A stretch of DNA of 64,000 nt from contig NZ_JADWYX010000002.1 of NCBI RefSeq assembly GCF_016786355.1, forward strand, positions 18,135 to 82,134, in the 5' to 3' direction. The position numbers and the translations under genes were made by a program. Shown piece by piece: positions 42,459 through 50,758 of this stretch. The stretch is from Frankia sp. AgB1.9. Its GTDB lineage: Bacteria > Actinomycetota > Actinomycetes > Frankiales > Frankiaceae. The stretch's first letter is position 1, and every line of letters begins with the position of its first letter. Under the pieces are notes generated by a model that was not told where the DNA came from, searched no databases, and saw only the letters and a program-made list of their open reading frames with translations.

Positions 42459-44507
42459 ATGGCGGACGTCGCGGGGGCGGAGCCGCTCCAGGACGGCGAC
42501 CCGAAACAGGTCGGCCCTTACCCGCTGTCCGGTCGCCTCGGAGTCGGCGGGATGGGCAGCGTCTACCTCGGCCACACGACCGAGGGCCGCCCCGTGGCGA
42601 TCAAGGTCATTCGCCAGGAGTTCGCCGAGAACCCCGACTTCCGTCGCCGTTTCCTGCGGGAGGTCCGGGCCGCCCGGCGGGTCGCCAGGTTCTGCACCGC
42701 CGAGGTGCTCGACGTCGACGTCGAGGGCCCGGAGCCCTACCTGGTCACCGAGTACGTCGAGGGGCCGACGCTGGGCGCGCGGGTGCGACAGGACGGGCCC
42801 CTGCCACCGGCCGAGCTCGAACGCCTGGCCGCGGCGGTCGCGAACGCGCTGACGGCCATCCACGCGGCGCACGTGGTCCACCGCGACCTCAAGCCCGCCA
42901 ACATCCTGCTGTCGCCGTCCGGGGCCCGGGTCATCGACTTCGGGATCGCCCACGCGCTGGAGTCCACGACTCTGCACACCCGCGGCGGGATCGTCGGGAC
43001 TCCCGCGTACATGGCGCCGGAACAGGCGCTGGGCCTCGACCTGACCCCGGCCGCGGACGTGTACGCGTGGGGCGGGGTGTTGCTCTACGCCGCGAGCGGC
43101 CGTTCCCCGTTCGGCGAGGCCGCAACACCGGTGCTGCTGCACCGGGTGGTCCACGACGAGCCGGACTTCAGCTGCCTGGACGGCGGTCTGCTGGCGTTGG
43201 TGCGGCGGGCCATGAGCAAGGAGCCGGCCGCCCGGCCGAGCGCCCATGAGCTGCTGCTGACGCTCGCGGCCGGCTCGGACGTCGACGTCAGTGCCTCCCA
43301 GCCAGTCATGGCCGCCGCCCTCGCGACCGGCGCCGCAACTCCCGCCGTTCCAGCCGTTCCAGCCGCGCCGACCGAGCCGACCCCGTGGACCACCGCTCAA
43401 CCCGAGCCGCTCCACGTTGACACCGGCCAGTCCGGCGCCGGCCACCCACCGACCCCGGACCCAGCCTGGCCCATCGTGGACCTGCCGCGCCCGCGGCACC
43501 GGGCGTTGCTGGCCGGTGTGGCCGTCGCCGTGGTCCTCCTGCTGGTCGGCGTGTTCGTCTCGCTCTACCTGCTCAGCTCACACGGCGACGGCAATCCAAC
43601 CGGACTGGCGAGGCAGCACAGCTCCACGCCAGCCGTGGCCGGCCCGACCGGCAGGCCGGAGCCCGGCGGCCACGCGGGCGCCGGATCGAACCCATTGGAC
43701 GGGACGGCCGGGGCCGCGACCACTCCGCCAGCGCAGCCACGGTCCTGGCTGGTGTTCAAGCGCTTCGCGGGCGACAGCTCGATCAACGACAGCCCGATCG
43801 TCGTCGTCTCCCCCGACGGGACCGAACGGCAGCTCGGCACCGGCGACGCGCCGTCCGTGGCCGCCGACGGGCGCGTCGCCTACGCGGGGGTCGGCGGTCA
43901 GATCGTCACCGTCCGGCCCGACGGCACCGACGCGCGCCAGCTCGCGACCAGCGGCGACAGCTCGGCCGAGTACCCGGCCTGGTCCCCGGACGGCACGCAG
44001 ATCGCCTACTTCCGCAACACCGGCGGGCTCTACCTGATGCAGGCCGACGGCACCGGAGCGCGGCGGGTCGCCGGCGTGCACGGGCTGGAGACCTCCTGGT
44101 CGCCTGACGGGCGCGAGATCGTGTTCCGCGACCCGGACTCGCAGACCCTGAAGATCGTCTCGACGGCCGACGGCTCGGTGCGCACCCTCACCGGCGCTCC
44201 GCACGACGGCGCGATCCCGGTCGAGCCGTCCTGGTCGCCGGACGGGAAGACGATCGTGTTCGGGTCGGACGACGGCGGGATCTACGCGATCGCGCCGGAC
44301 GGCACCGGGCTCCATCAGGTGGCCGGGGCGGGCTCCTGGCATCCGACCTGGTCCCCCGACGGCCGGGTGGTGTTCGTCCGGGACACGTCCGCGCGCACAT
44401 CCTTCTCGACCACCGGGCGGGTCGAGTCCATGAAGCTGGACGGCTCCGACGTCAGACCGGTCGGCTCGGCCACCGCCAGCGGTCCCGTCCATTGGGCCCG
44501 CGGCTGA
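42459..44507 (+). CDS. Transmembrane Ser/Thr protein kinase with C-terminal propeller
   Basis: A 682-residue kinase. Residues 15-270 form an active-looking kinase domain: the P-loop GVGGMGSVYLG, Lys in VAIKVI, catalytic loop HRDLKPANILL, Asp-Phe-Gly, and MAPEQ. A Pro/Ala/Thr-rich linker leads to a single membrane helix at about 348-372. The outer part is a TolB/PD40-type beta-propeller with four WSPDG repeats. This is a PknD-like layout, with a propeller instead of PASTA domains as the external sensor. GGAGG precedes the start. Substrates and ligand are unknown; it converges with a TetR gene. Confidence 0.9.
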   Translation: MADVAGAEPLQDGDPKQVGPYPLSGRLGVGGMGSVYLGHTTEGRPVAIKVIRQEFAENPDFRRRFLREVRAARRVARFCTAEVLDVDVEGPEPYLVTEYVEGPTLGARVRQDGPLPPAELERLAAAVANALTAIHAAHVVHRDLKPANILLSPSGARVIDFGIAHALESTTLHTRGGIVGTPAYMAPEQALGLDLTPAADVYAWGGVLLYAASGRSPFGEAATPVLLHRVVHDEPDFSCLDGGLLALVRRAMSKEPAARPSAHELLLTLAAGSDVDVSASQPVMAAALATGAATPAVPAVPAAPTEPTPWTTAQPEPLHVDTGQSGAGHPPTPDPAWPIVDLPRPRHRALLAGVAVAVVLLLVGVFVSLYLLSSHGDGNPTGLARQHSSTPAVAGPTGRPEPGGHAGAGSNPLDGTAGAATTPPAQPRSWLVFKRFAGDSSINDSPIVVVSPDGTERQLGTGDAPSVAADGRVAYAGVGGQIVTVRPDGTDARQLATSGDSSAEYPAWSPDGTQIAYFRNTGGLYLMQADGTGARRVAGVHGLETSWSPDGREIVFRDPDSQTLKIVSTADGSVRTLTGAPHDGAIPVEPSWSPDGKTIVFGSDDGGIYAIAPDGTGLHQVAGAGSWHPTWSPDGRVVFVRDTSARTSFSTTGRVESMKLDGSDVRPVGSATASGPVHWARG

Positions 44508-44510
44508 CGG

Positions 44511-45140
44511 TCAGGGGGACGTGAACGCCGAGACCAGCGTGCGCACCAGGTAAGGGCCGGCGTCAGCGGCGGTCAGCCGGCCGGCGTCGACGTCCTGGGC
44601 GGCGGCGTGCATCAGCGTGAGCGCCACGGTGACCAACCAGGAGCCGGGCAGGTCGGCGCGGAACGCGCCCACCGCCTGGCCGCGCGCCACCAGGTCGCCG
44701 ACCCGGGCGAGGATGACGTCGTGCGCGTCGCGGATGCGCTCGTGCCCCAGCTCGCGTGACACGGCGCCCAGCACGCCGCGGTGCTGCTCGACGACCTGCC
44801 ACGACGACGTCGCGAGGCTTGCCAGTGCCTCGACCGGGTCGCCGTCGAGGTCCAGGCCGTCGAACAGGGCGTTCGCGTGGCTGATCGTGCGGGCGAGTAC
44901 GGCCTCTACGAGGTCGGCCCGGGTCTTGAAGTGGCCGTAGAGCGTGACGCGGCCGACGCCGGCCTCGGCAGCGATGTCCGCGATGCTGACGTCCGGATCG
45001 CGCCGCAGGCCGCGAGTGGCCGCGTCCAGGATCGCCTCGACGTTGCGGCGCGCGTCGGCCCGCTGGGCCCGCTGCCCACTGGAGGCGCCTGCGCCAGCCG
45101 CCACCCGGCCCTCCCGAACGATCACCGACAACTCGTACAC
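44511..45140 (-). CDS. TetR-family regulator
   Basis: A 209-residue TetR protein with the helix-turn-helix VSIADIAAEAGVGRVTLYGH and a helical ligand domain. GTG at 45140 abuts a perfect palindrome; an internal GTG at 45125 would leave more room for a ribosome site. It is divergent from the P450 gene, and the intervening 68 bases hold two matching operator-like sites, so I infer autorepression and control of the P450. Its inducer is probably the P450 substrate. Confidence 0.88.
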   Translation of the reverse strand: MYELSVIVREGRVAAGAGASSGQRAQRADARRNVEAILDAATRGLRRDPDVSIADIAAEAGVGRVTLYGHFKTRADLVEAVLARTISHANALFDGLDLDGDPVEALASLATSSWQVVEQHRGVLGAVSRELGHERIRDAHDVILARVGDLVARGQAVGAFRADLPGSWLVTVALTLMHAAAQDVDAGRLTAADAGPYLVRTLVSAFTSP

Positions 45141-45152
45141 CTGAGTTCAGGT
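45139..45152. promoter_or_regulatory. TetR-type operator, site 1
   Basis: ACCTGAGTTCAGGT is a perfect dyad (six-base arms, two-base centre) immediately upstream of the TetR start. The nine bases before it, AACTCGTAC, are repeated before site 2. Confidence 0.65.
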
Positions 45153-45180
45153 TGATGGTAGCGTTCCAAATAACTCGTAC

Positions 45181-45194
45181 ACTCATGTTCAAGT
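45181..45194. promoter_or_regulatory. TetR-type operator, site 2
   Basis: ACTCATGTTCAAGT is an imperfect version of site 1, preceded by the same AACTCGTAC. Its start lies 42 bases from site 1, about four helical turns, and just before the P450 ribosome site. Two dimers could thus bind on one face of the DNA. Confidence 0.6.
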
Positions 45195-45208
45195 TATCGG
45201 AGGTCCTC

Positions 45209-46531
45209 GTGACCACCAGCCAGCTCTGCGAAGACTGCCATCAGGTGATCACGGCCCCGCGCGCGGACGACCTCGCCGCGCTCGTCGCCGCGCACCTCGC
45301 CGACACCCACACCAACGCCGGGACCTCGTGGCCCGGGCGCCTGGACGCGGCGGCGATCGTCGCGGCCCTGACAAGCCCAGAGGGACGAGCCAACCCGTTC
45401 GGGCTCTACCGGCGAGCGCTCGCGCTCGGGCCGATCGCGACCGTCGCCGACGGCTGGTACCTCGTCTCCGGCCACGCCGCGGTCGAGCGGGTCCTGCGCG
45501 ATCCGGGGTTCGGATTTCCCGAGAACGACGAGCCGACCGAGCAGGACGCGCTCGCGGCCCTGGACCGGTCCATCCTGCGGTCCAACCCGCCCGAGCACGG
45601 CCGGATGCGGTCCCTGATCGCCTCGGTGTTCACGCCACGGCGGATCGCGGCCCTACGGCCGGCTATCGAGAACGCGGTCGACCAGCTACTGGACGGGCTG
45701 GCAGACACGGCCACGGGAACGCCCATCGACTTCATGGCGGAGTTCGCGTTCCAGCTCCCGGTCTCGGTGATCTGCGAGCTGCTCGGCGTCCCGACCCGCG
45801 ACCGTCACCGGTTCCGGGCGCTGGCCGCGGACCTGACCGCCGCCCTGGAGCTCACGGCCGACCCCGGCGAGCTGGAGCCGGCTGGCGCGGCGGCCGCGGA
45901 GCTGTCGCACTACTTCGGGGAGCTGATCGCCGAGAGCCGCGGCGATGGTCTCATCAGCGCGCTTGTCGCCGCCCGCGACGCCGAGGACGGGCGGCTGTCC
46001 GACGTCGAGCTGGTCGCCAATCTGGTCGTCCTGCTGGTCGCTGGATTCGAGACGACCACAAACCTGCTCGGCAACGGCCTCACGATCCTGTTCGAGCGGC
46101 CCCGGCTCGCGGCACGGCTGCGGTCCGGCGATCTCGCGGTCGAGGGGTTCGTCACCGAGGTCCTGCGCTACGACGCCCCGGTCCAGGCGACCACCCGGCT
46201 GGCCCGCGCGGACGGCCTGACCCTGGCCGGGGTGCCGGTCCCGCGAGGTAGCCAGCTGATCCTGCTGATCGGCGCCGCCAACCGGGATCCCGACCGCTAT
46301 CCCGATCCCGACCGTTTCGACCCCGATCGCGTTGGGAGCGCGCCGCTCAGCTTCGGCGCGGGTGCCCACGTCTGCCTCGGCAACAGCCTGGCCCGGCTTG
46401 AGGCGAGCACAGCGTTCCCCCGGCTGCTCAGCCGCTTCCCCGACCTGGCACCCGCCGCGGCGCCCACCCGCCGCGACCGCCTCGTCCTGCGCGGCTACGA
46501 GATTCTCCCGACCGTGTTACGTTCCATTTGA
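45209..46531 (+). CDS. Cytochrome P450 with an unusual Cys/His N-terminus
   Basis: A 440-residue P450 with AGFETT in the I-helix, EVLRYDAP (ExxR) and the heme loop SFGAGAHVCLG. The odd part is the first 40 residues: Cys7, Cys10, His29 and His34 form a CX2CX18HX4H pattern that looks like a small zinc-finger or DUF1059-like module, which bacterial P450s normally lack. GTG at 45209 has GGAGG five bases upstream, and choosing a longer frame would not remove this module. It is divergent from the TetR gene and its stop lies within a palindrome before the SDR gene. Role of the N-terminus unknown. Confidence 0.88.
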   Translation: MTTSQLCEDCHQVITAPRADDLAALVAAHLADTHTNAGTSWPGRLDAAAIVAALTSPEGRANPFGLYRRALALGPIATVADGWYLVSGHAAVERVLRDPGFGFPENDEPTEQDALAALDRSILRSNPPEHGRMRSLIASVFTPRRIAALRPAIENAVDQLLDGLADTATGTPIDFMAEFAFQLPVSVICELLGVPTRDRHRFRALAADLTAALELTADPGELEPAGAAAAELSHYFGELIAESRGDGLISALVAARDAEDGRLSDVELVANLVVLLVAGFETTTNLLGNGLTILFERPRLAARLRSGDLAVEGFVTEVLRYDAPVQATTRLARADGLTLAGVPVPRGSQLILLIGAANRDPDRYPDPDRFDPDRVGSAPLSFGAGAHVCLGNSLARLEASTAFPRLLSRFPDLAPAAAPTRRDRLVLRGYEILPTVLRSI

Positions 46532-46546
46532 ACACTGGTCAAATGG
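46524..46546. promoter_or_regulatory. Inverted repeat at the P450 stop and SDR ribosome site
   Basis: CCATTTGA (46524-46531) pairs with TCAAATGG (46539-46546) around a seven-base centre. The first arm contains the P450 stop codon, and the second runs into the GGAGG of the SDR gene. It could be an operator or an mRNA hairpin that tunes SDR translation. Confidence 0.45.
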
Positions 46547-46555
46547 AGGGGCGCC

Positions 46556-47326
46556 ATGGAGCTGGGGAAGTACGGGCCGTGGGCCCTGGTCGTCGGTGGC
46601 TCGGAGGGCATCGGTGCGAGCTACGCCCGGAAACTGGCTGCGCAGGGATTCAACCTGGTGCTCACGGCCCGAAAGACGGCCCCCTTACAGGCGTTGGCGG
46701 ACGACCTGATCACGGGCGGAACCCAGGTGCGCGTCCTGTCGGTCGACCTGAGCGAACCGGACGCACTGGAACGGACCCTGACCGCGACCGACGACCTGGA
46801 AATCGGCTTGCTGATCTACAACGCCGGCGCCAACAGCGTGCGCGGCGACTTCGTCGACCTGGACCCGGCGGTCTACCGATCGGTCATCGCCGTCAATGTG
46901 CTGGGTCAGGCCGAGTTCGCGCATCACTACGGCGCGCTCATGTGCGGGCGGGGGCGTGGCGGAATCATCCTCTCCGGCTCGCACGCGAGCTTCATGGGCG
47001 CGCCGACCCTGGCCGCCTACTGCGGTTCCAAGGCGTTCAGCCGGGTCTTCAGCGAGGCGCTGTGGATCGAGTGCGAGAAACACGGCGTCGACGTGCTGCA
47101 CCTGAGCGTCGGCTTCACCGCGACTCCGGCGATGGCCCGGCTCGGCTATCCCCTCGACACCGCCCAGTCGCCCGACGAGGCCGCGCAGGAGGCTCTGGAC
47201 AACATCGCCAACGGCCCGCTGTGGATCGCGGGCGGGCAGCCGTCCCTGGACACGGCGACCAGGCGGTCCACGGTGACCGGCCGAGCCGAGGCCATCCGGG
47301 CCTTCGCCACCCCGGGCCGGTTCTGA
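46556..47326 (+). CDS. SDR-family oxidoreductase
   Basis: A 256-residue SDR of the ketoacyl/17-beta-hydroxysteroid reductase-like type. The cofactor motif is VGGSEGIG, followed by TARK at strand two, which favours NADP. YNAGA replaces NNAG, Ser is in LSGSHAS, and YCGSK carries the catalytic pair. It lies 24 bases after the P450 and converges with another P450. A role in processing the P450 product is likely; substrate unknown. Confidence 0.83.
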   Translation: MELGKYGPWALVVGGSEGIGASYARKLAAQGFNLVLTARKTAPLQALADDLITGGTQVRVLSVDLSEPDALERTLTATDDLEIGLLIYNAGANSVRGDFVDLDPAVYRSVIAVNVLGQAEFAHHYGALMCGRGRGGIILSGSHASFMGAPTLAAYCGSKAFSRVFSEALWIECEKHGVDVLHLSVGFTATPAMARLGYPLDTAQSPDEAAQEALDNIANGPLWIAGGQPSLDTATRRSTVTGRAEAIRAFATPGRF

Positions 47327-47353
47327 CGCCGCAGGCACCGGCGGCCAAGTCGA

Positions 47354-48547
47354 TCACCGGATCAACAGCGGGAGCGTCTCCCAGCCGCGGACGGTCGAGG
47401 TCTGCGCCATCTTCGCGTTCTGCCAGTCGACGTCCCAGCGGGGGAACCGGGTGAGCAGCTCCTGCGTCGCGATCCGGCCCTGCAGGCGGGCCAGCGCGGC
47501 GCCGAGGCAGTAGTGCGCGCCCAGCCCGAGGGTCAGGTGCTGGCCGACCTCGCGGTGGATGTCGAACGCGTCCGCGTGCGGGTAACGGCGGTCGTCCCGG
47601 TTGGCGCTTCCGACGACGAAGAGCAGCGCGGCGCCGGCGGGCACGGTGGTGCCGTGCCACTCGGCGTCCCGGTGCACCGTACGGGCGATGACCATGCTCG
47701 GCGGCTCGTACCGCAGGACCTCCTCGACCGCGTTCGGGATCAGGGCGGGATCGTCGACGAGCTCCTGGCGCTGGTCGGGGTGCGCGGCCAGGGCGGAGCC
47801 GATCCAGCCGACCAGCCGTCCGGTGGTCTCGTTGCCGGCGCCGGAGAGGATGGTGACGTAGCCGAGCACCTCGTCCCTCGTCAGGGCGCGGCGCACGCCG
47901 TTCTCGTCCTCGAACTCGGTGTGCAGCAGTTCCGTCATGAGGTCGTCGCCCGGGTGGTCGCGTCGCCAGTCGATGTAGTCGCCGTAGATGTCGCCGGACA
48001 GTAGCGCGGCGTTGTTGACGTCCATGCCACTGCCGTCGTCGATCGAAATCGATTTTCCGACGTGGTCGCGGACGGAGGCCTGGTCGGCCTCCGGGATTCC
48101 GAGCAGCATCCCGATGACCCGCATGGGCAGCTCGCCGCCGAGCGCCTCCATCAGGTCGAACTGGTCGCGGCCTCGGTACGGGTCGAGGGCGCGGGCGCAG
48201 AACTCCCGCACCTTCGGCTCCAGCGCGCCGATGCGGCGCGGCGTGAACACCTTCACCAGCAGCCGGCGGTGAATGGTGTGGACGGGCGGGTCCTCCATGA
48301 TCAGGGTGCCCGGCGGGATCTCGAAGCCCGACTTGATGATTTCCAGGACCATGCCGCGCCCGGACCGGTAGTTGTCCCAGTCCGGCAGCCCCTGTTCGCA
48401 GTCGGAATAGCGGCTCAGCGCATAGAAGTCGTGTTCCTCGTTGTAGTAGAGCGGCGCCTCCTCCCGTAACCGCCGGTAGGTCGGATACGGATCGGCGGCG
48501 AGCCCGGAGTCATAGGGGTCCCACTGGACCGTGGCGACCGTGGTCAT
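47354..48547 (-). CDS. Cytochrome P450
   Basis: A 397-residue P450. The I-helix motif is AGNETT and ExxR is in EEVLRYEPP. The heme loop reads LTLGLGAHYCLG, with Leu where the conserved Phe is expected, a substitution that can change heme properties. ATG at 48547 has GGAGGG five bases upstream. It is the last gene in the direction of the AAA+/VWA operon, 106 bases beyond the previous P450, so it may be co-transcribed. Substrate unknown. Confidence 0.9.
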   Translation of the reverse strand: MTTVATVQWDPYDSGLAADPYPTYRRLREEAPLYYNEEHDFYALSRYSDCEQGLPDWDNYRSGRGMVLEIIKSGFEIPPGTLIMEDPPVHTIHRRLLVKVFTPRRIGALEPKVREFCARALDPYRGRDQFDLMEALGGELPMRVIGMLLGIPEADQASVRDHVGKSISIDDGSGMDVNNAALLSGDIYGDYIDWRRDHPGDDLMTELLHTEFEDENGVRRALTRDEVLGYVTILSGAGNETTGRLVGWIGSALAAHPDQRQELVDDPALIPNAVEEVLRYEPPSMVIARTVHRDAEWHGTTVPAGAALLFVVGSANRDDRRYPHADAFDIHREVGQHLTLGLGAHYCLGAALARLQGRIATQELLTRFPRWDVDWQNAKMAQTSTVRGWETLPLLIR

Positions 48548-48653
48548 GCAGTCCCTCCGAAGCGAACGTGGGTCGACGTACGAGGGCGACGAGCCAGGCG
48601 GGCCACCGCCGTCGACGCGGTGAGAATTCCCCGGGCGTGCGGAAACCCGTGGT

Positions 48654-49868
48654 TCACGCCGACGGGGTGAACAGGACGGGGAGTGAGGTGGGCGAGCGGA
48701 ACACCTGGCCGTGAATGTGGGGGTCGTCGCCGTCGGGGTCGAGGCGCAGGTCGGGGAGCCGGTCGAGCAGGGTGTTGAGCGCGACGCGCATCTCGAGGCG
48801 GGCGAGGTGCATGCCGAGGCAGATGTGCACGCCGTGGCCGTAGGAGATGTGCTGTCGCCCGGAGCGGAAGATGTCGAAGCGGTCGGGTTCGGGATTGCGT
48901 TCGGGCTCGCGGTTGGCCGAGCCGAGCATCGGCATGACAGCGGAGCCGGCGGGGATCGCGACTCCGGACAGTTCGGTGTCACGAGTCGCGACCCTGGTGA
49001 TGGACAGCAGCGGCGGCTCCCAACGCACCGCCTCCTCGATCGCCTGCGGGATCAGGGAGCGGTCTGCGCGGACGGCGTCGAGCTGGTCCGGATGCGACAG
49101 CAGGCCGAAGAGCAGGCTGCCGGTCGACCGGTAGGTGGTCTCGACGCCGGCGGGCAGCAGCAGGCGCAGGAACGAGAAGATCTCCTCGTCGGAGAGCCGC
49201 TCTCCGTCGATCTCCGCGACCGCGAGGTCACTGATCAGGTCATCGTGGGGGTCGGTGCGCCGGTCGGCGAGGATCGGGGCGAAGTACTGCTTGAGGGCCT
49301 CGGCGGCGGCCAGCCCTCGTTCCCGGTTGGTGAGGATGCTCAGCAGGGAGATCGACCAGCGTTGGAAGCGCGGGTAGTCCTCGCGGGGCAGGCCGAGCAG
49401 GCTCGCGATGATCTGGGTCGGGTACGGGAAGGTGAACTGCCGGACGAGGTCGGCGCGGCCGTCGCGGGCGAACTGGTCGACGAGCTCGTTCGCGATCCGG
49501 TCGACGAGGCCGTGCTCGCGGCGGGCGATCGCCTTCTGGGAGAACGCACCCGCGACCAGACCGCGGTGGCGACGGTGCTCGGGCTCGTCCATCCCGAGCA
49601 TGACGTGCGGCCCGAGGGCGTCCCCGAAGAAGTCGAGGATGATCGAGGAGGAGAACGTCTCGTTGTCGCGCAGGACGCGGGCGATGTCGTCGTACCGGTA
49701 CACGAAGAAGATCGGCTTCGCGTCATCGTGAGGCATGTCGGAGAAGTCGAGCCGCTGGACCGGCTCGTCACGCCACATCCGGGCCAGCTCCGGGTAGGGG
49801 TCCCGGACGTCGCCCGCGACGGCGTCGTCGAAGCTCCCGAAGTCGTCGAGGTCGTCGAACAGCTTCAT
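48654..49868 (-). CDS. Cytochrome P450
   Basis: A 404-residue P450 with the I-helix motif PAGVETT, EEAVRWEPP (ExxR) and the heme loop SYGHGVHICLG, in which Tyr replaces the usual Phe. The N-terminus is Asp-rich. ATG at 49868 has GAGGAG about six bases upstream, and the SDR stop is 11 bases away. Its tight linkage to the SDR, AveC-like, AAA+ and VWA genes makes it the prime candidate client or partner of that set. Confidence 0.92.
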   Translation of the reverse strand: MKLFDDLDDFGSFDDAVAGDVRDPYPELARMWRDEPVQRLDFSDMPHDDAKPIFFVYRYDDIARVLRDNETFSSSIILDFFGDALGPHVMLGMDEPEHRRHRGLVAGAFSQKAIARREHGLVDRIANELVDQFARDGRADLVRQFTFPYPTQIIASLLGLPREDYPRFQRWSISLLSILTNRERGLAAAEALKQYFAPILADRRTDPHDDLISDLAVAEIDGERLSDEEIFSFLRLLLPAGVETTYRSTGSLLFGLLSHPDQLDAVRADRSLIPQAIEEAVRWEPPLLSITRVATRDTELSGVAIPAGSAVMPMLGSANREPERNPEPDRFDIFRSGRQHISYGHGVHICLGMHLARLEMRVALNTLLDRLPDLRLDPDGDDPHIHGQVFRSPTSLPVLFTPSA

Positions 49869-49879
49869 CGTCGGTCTCC

Positions 49880-50758
49880 TCAGGTTCGCAGGGAGCCGGG
49901 TCGGGGCAGGCCGATGGCCTTCCCGATGAGGGCTCGGAAGATCCGGTCCGGCAGCAGCGCGCGGCCGGCGAGCAGCAGGCGGGCGTCGCCGCCCACCGGG
50001 TGACGGGCGAAGGGAGCTCGGTCGCGCAGCGCCCGCGCCAGTCCCGGCGGGAAGGCCTCCGGGGGGCTGACGGATCGAAGGACGCGCTCGCCGGCCCGCG
50101 CGAGCCCGGCGTGCAGTACGGCGTAGGGCCCGGCGGGGTCGGCATAGGTGACGGTCTCGTCCAGCCCGGTGTCGAACGTGCCGGGCACGAGCACGGTCAC
50201 GCCCAGCCCGAAGGGGGCGATCTCCTGGGCGAGGGCCTCGGCCCACCGTTCGAGTGCGCCCTTCGAGGCGGAGTAGGCGCTGGTCGTCGGCATGCCGCGG
50301 ACGCCGGCCGCACTGGACACCACGACGATCCGGCCGTGCCCGGCGGCGCGCATGGCGGGCAGCAGCTCCTGGGTGAGATGGACCGGCCCCAGCACGTTGG
50401 TGGACAGGATCTGCCGCCAGACGCTGGGCGGCGTCTCCTCGACGCAGCCGGCGACCATGAAGGCCGCGTTGTGCACGACCGCGTCGGGCGAGCCGACCGC
50501 CTTCTCGATCGCCCGCGCCGCGTCGGTGATCGACCCAGCGTCGTCGAGGTCGAGGCGCACGGCGGTGAGGCGGGGGTCGTCGGGCGGCGCGCCGGTGGCC
50601 TCTCGCAGGCGGGCCAGGCCCGCGTCGGGCGTCCGCATCGCGGCGACCACATGCCAGCCCTGCCGGTACAGGTAGGCGGCCGAGGCCAGCCCGAGCCCGC
50701 GGGACGCGCCCGTGATCACGACGCTGCGCGGCTGCCCCTGGTTCGACGGCTCAGCCAT
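49880..50758 (-). CDS. SDR-family oxidoreductase
   Basis: A 292-residue SDR with TGASRGLG, HNAAF in place of NNAG, Ser in VSSAAG, YSASK and a C-terminal extension of about 60 residues beyond the core. The extension is Arg/Leu-rich and may touch membrane or a partner. Its start overlaps the AveC-like stop by eight bases. In this operon it would act on a hydroxyl or keto group handled by the P450 or AveC-like protein. Confidence 0.83.
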   Translation of the reverse strand: MAEPSNQGQPRSVVITGASRGLGLASAAYLYRQGWHVVAAMRTPDAGLARLREATGAPPDDPRLTAVRLDLDDAGSITDAARAIEKAVGSPDAVVHNAAFMVAGCVEETPPSVWRQILSTNVLGPVHLTQELLPAMRAAGHGRIVVVSSAAGVRGMPTTSAYSASKGALERWAEALAQEIAPFGLGVTVLVPGTFDTGLDETVTYADPAGPYAVLHAGLARAGERVLRSVSPPEAFPPGLARALRDRAPFARHPVGGDARLLLAGRALLPDRIFRALIGKAIGLPRPGSLRT

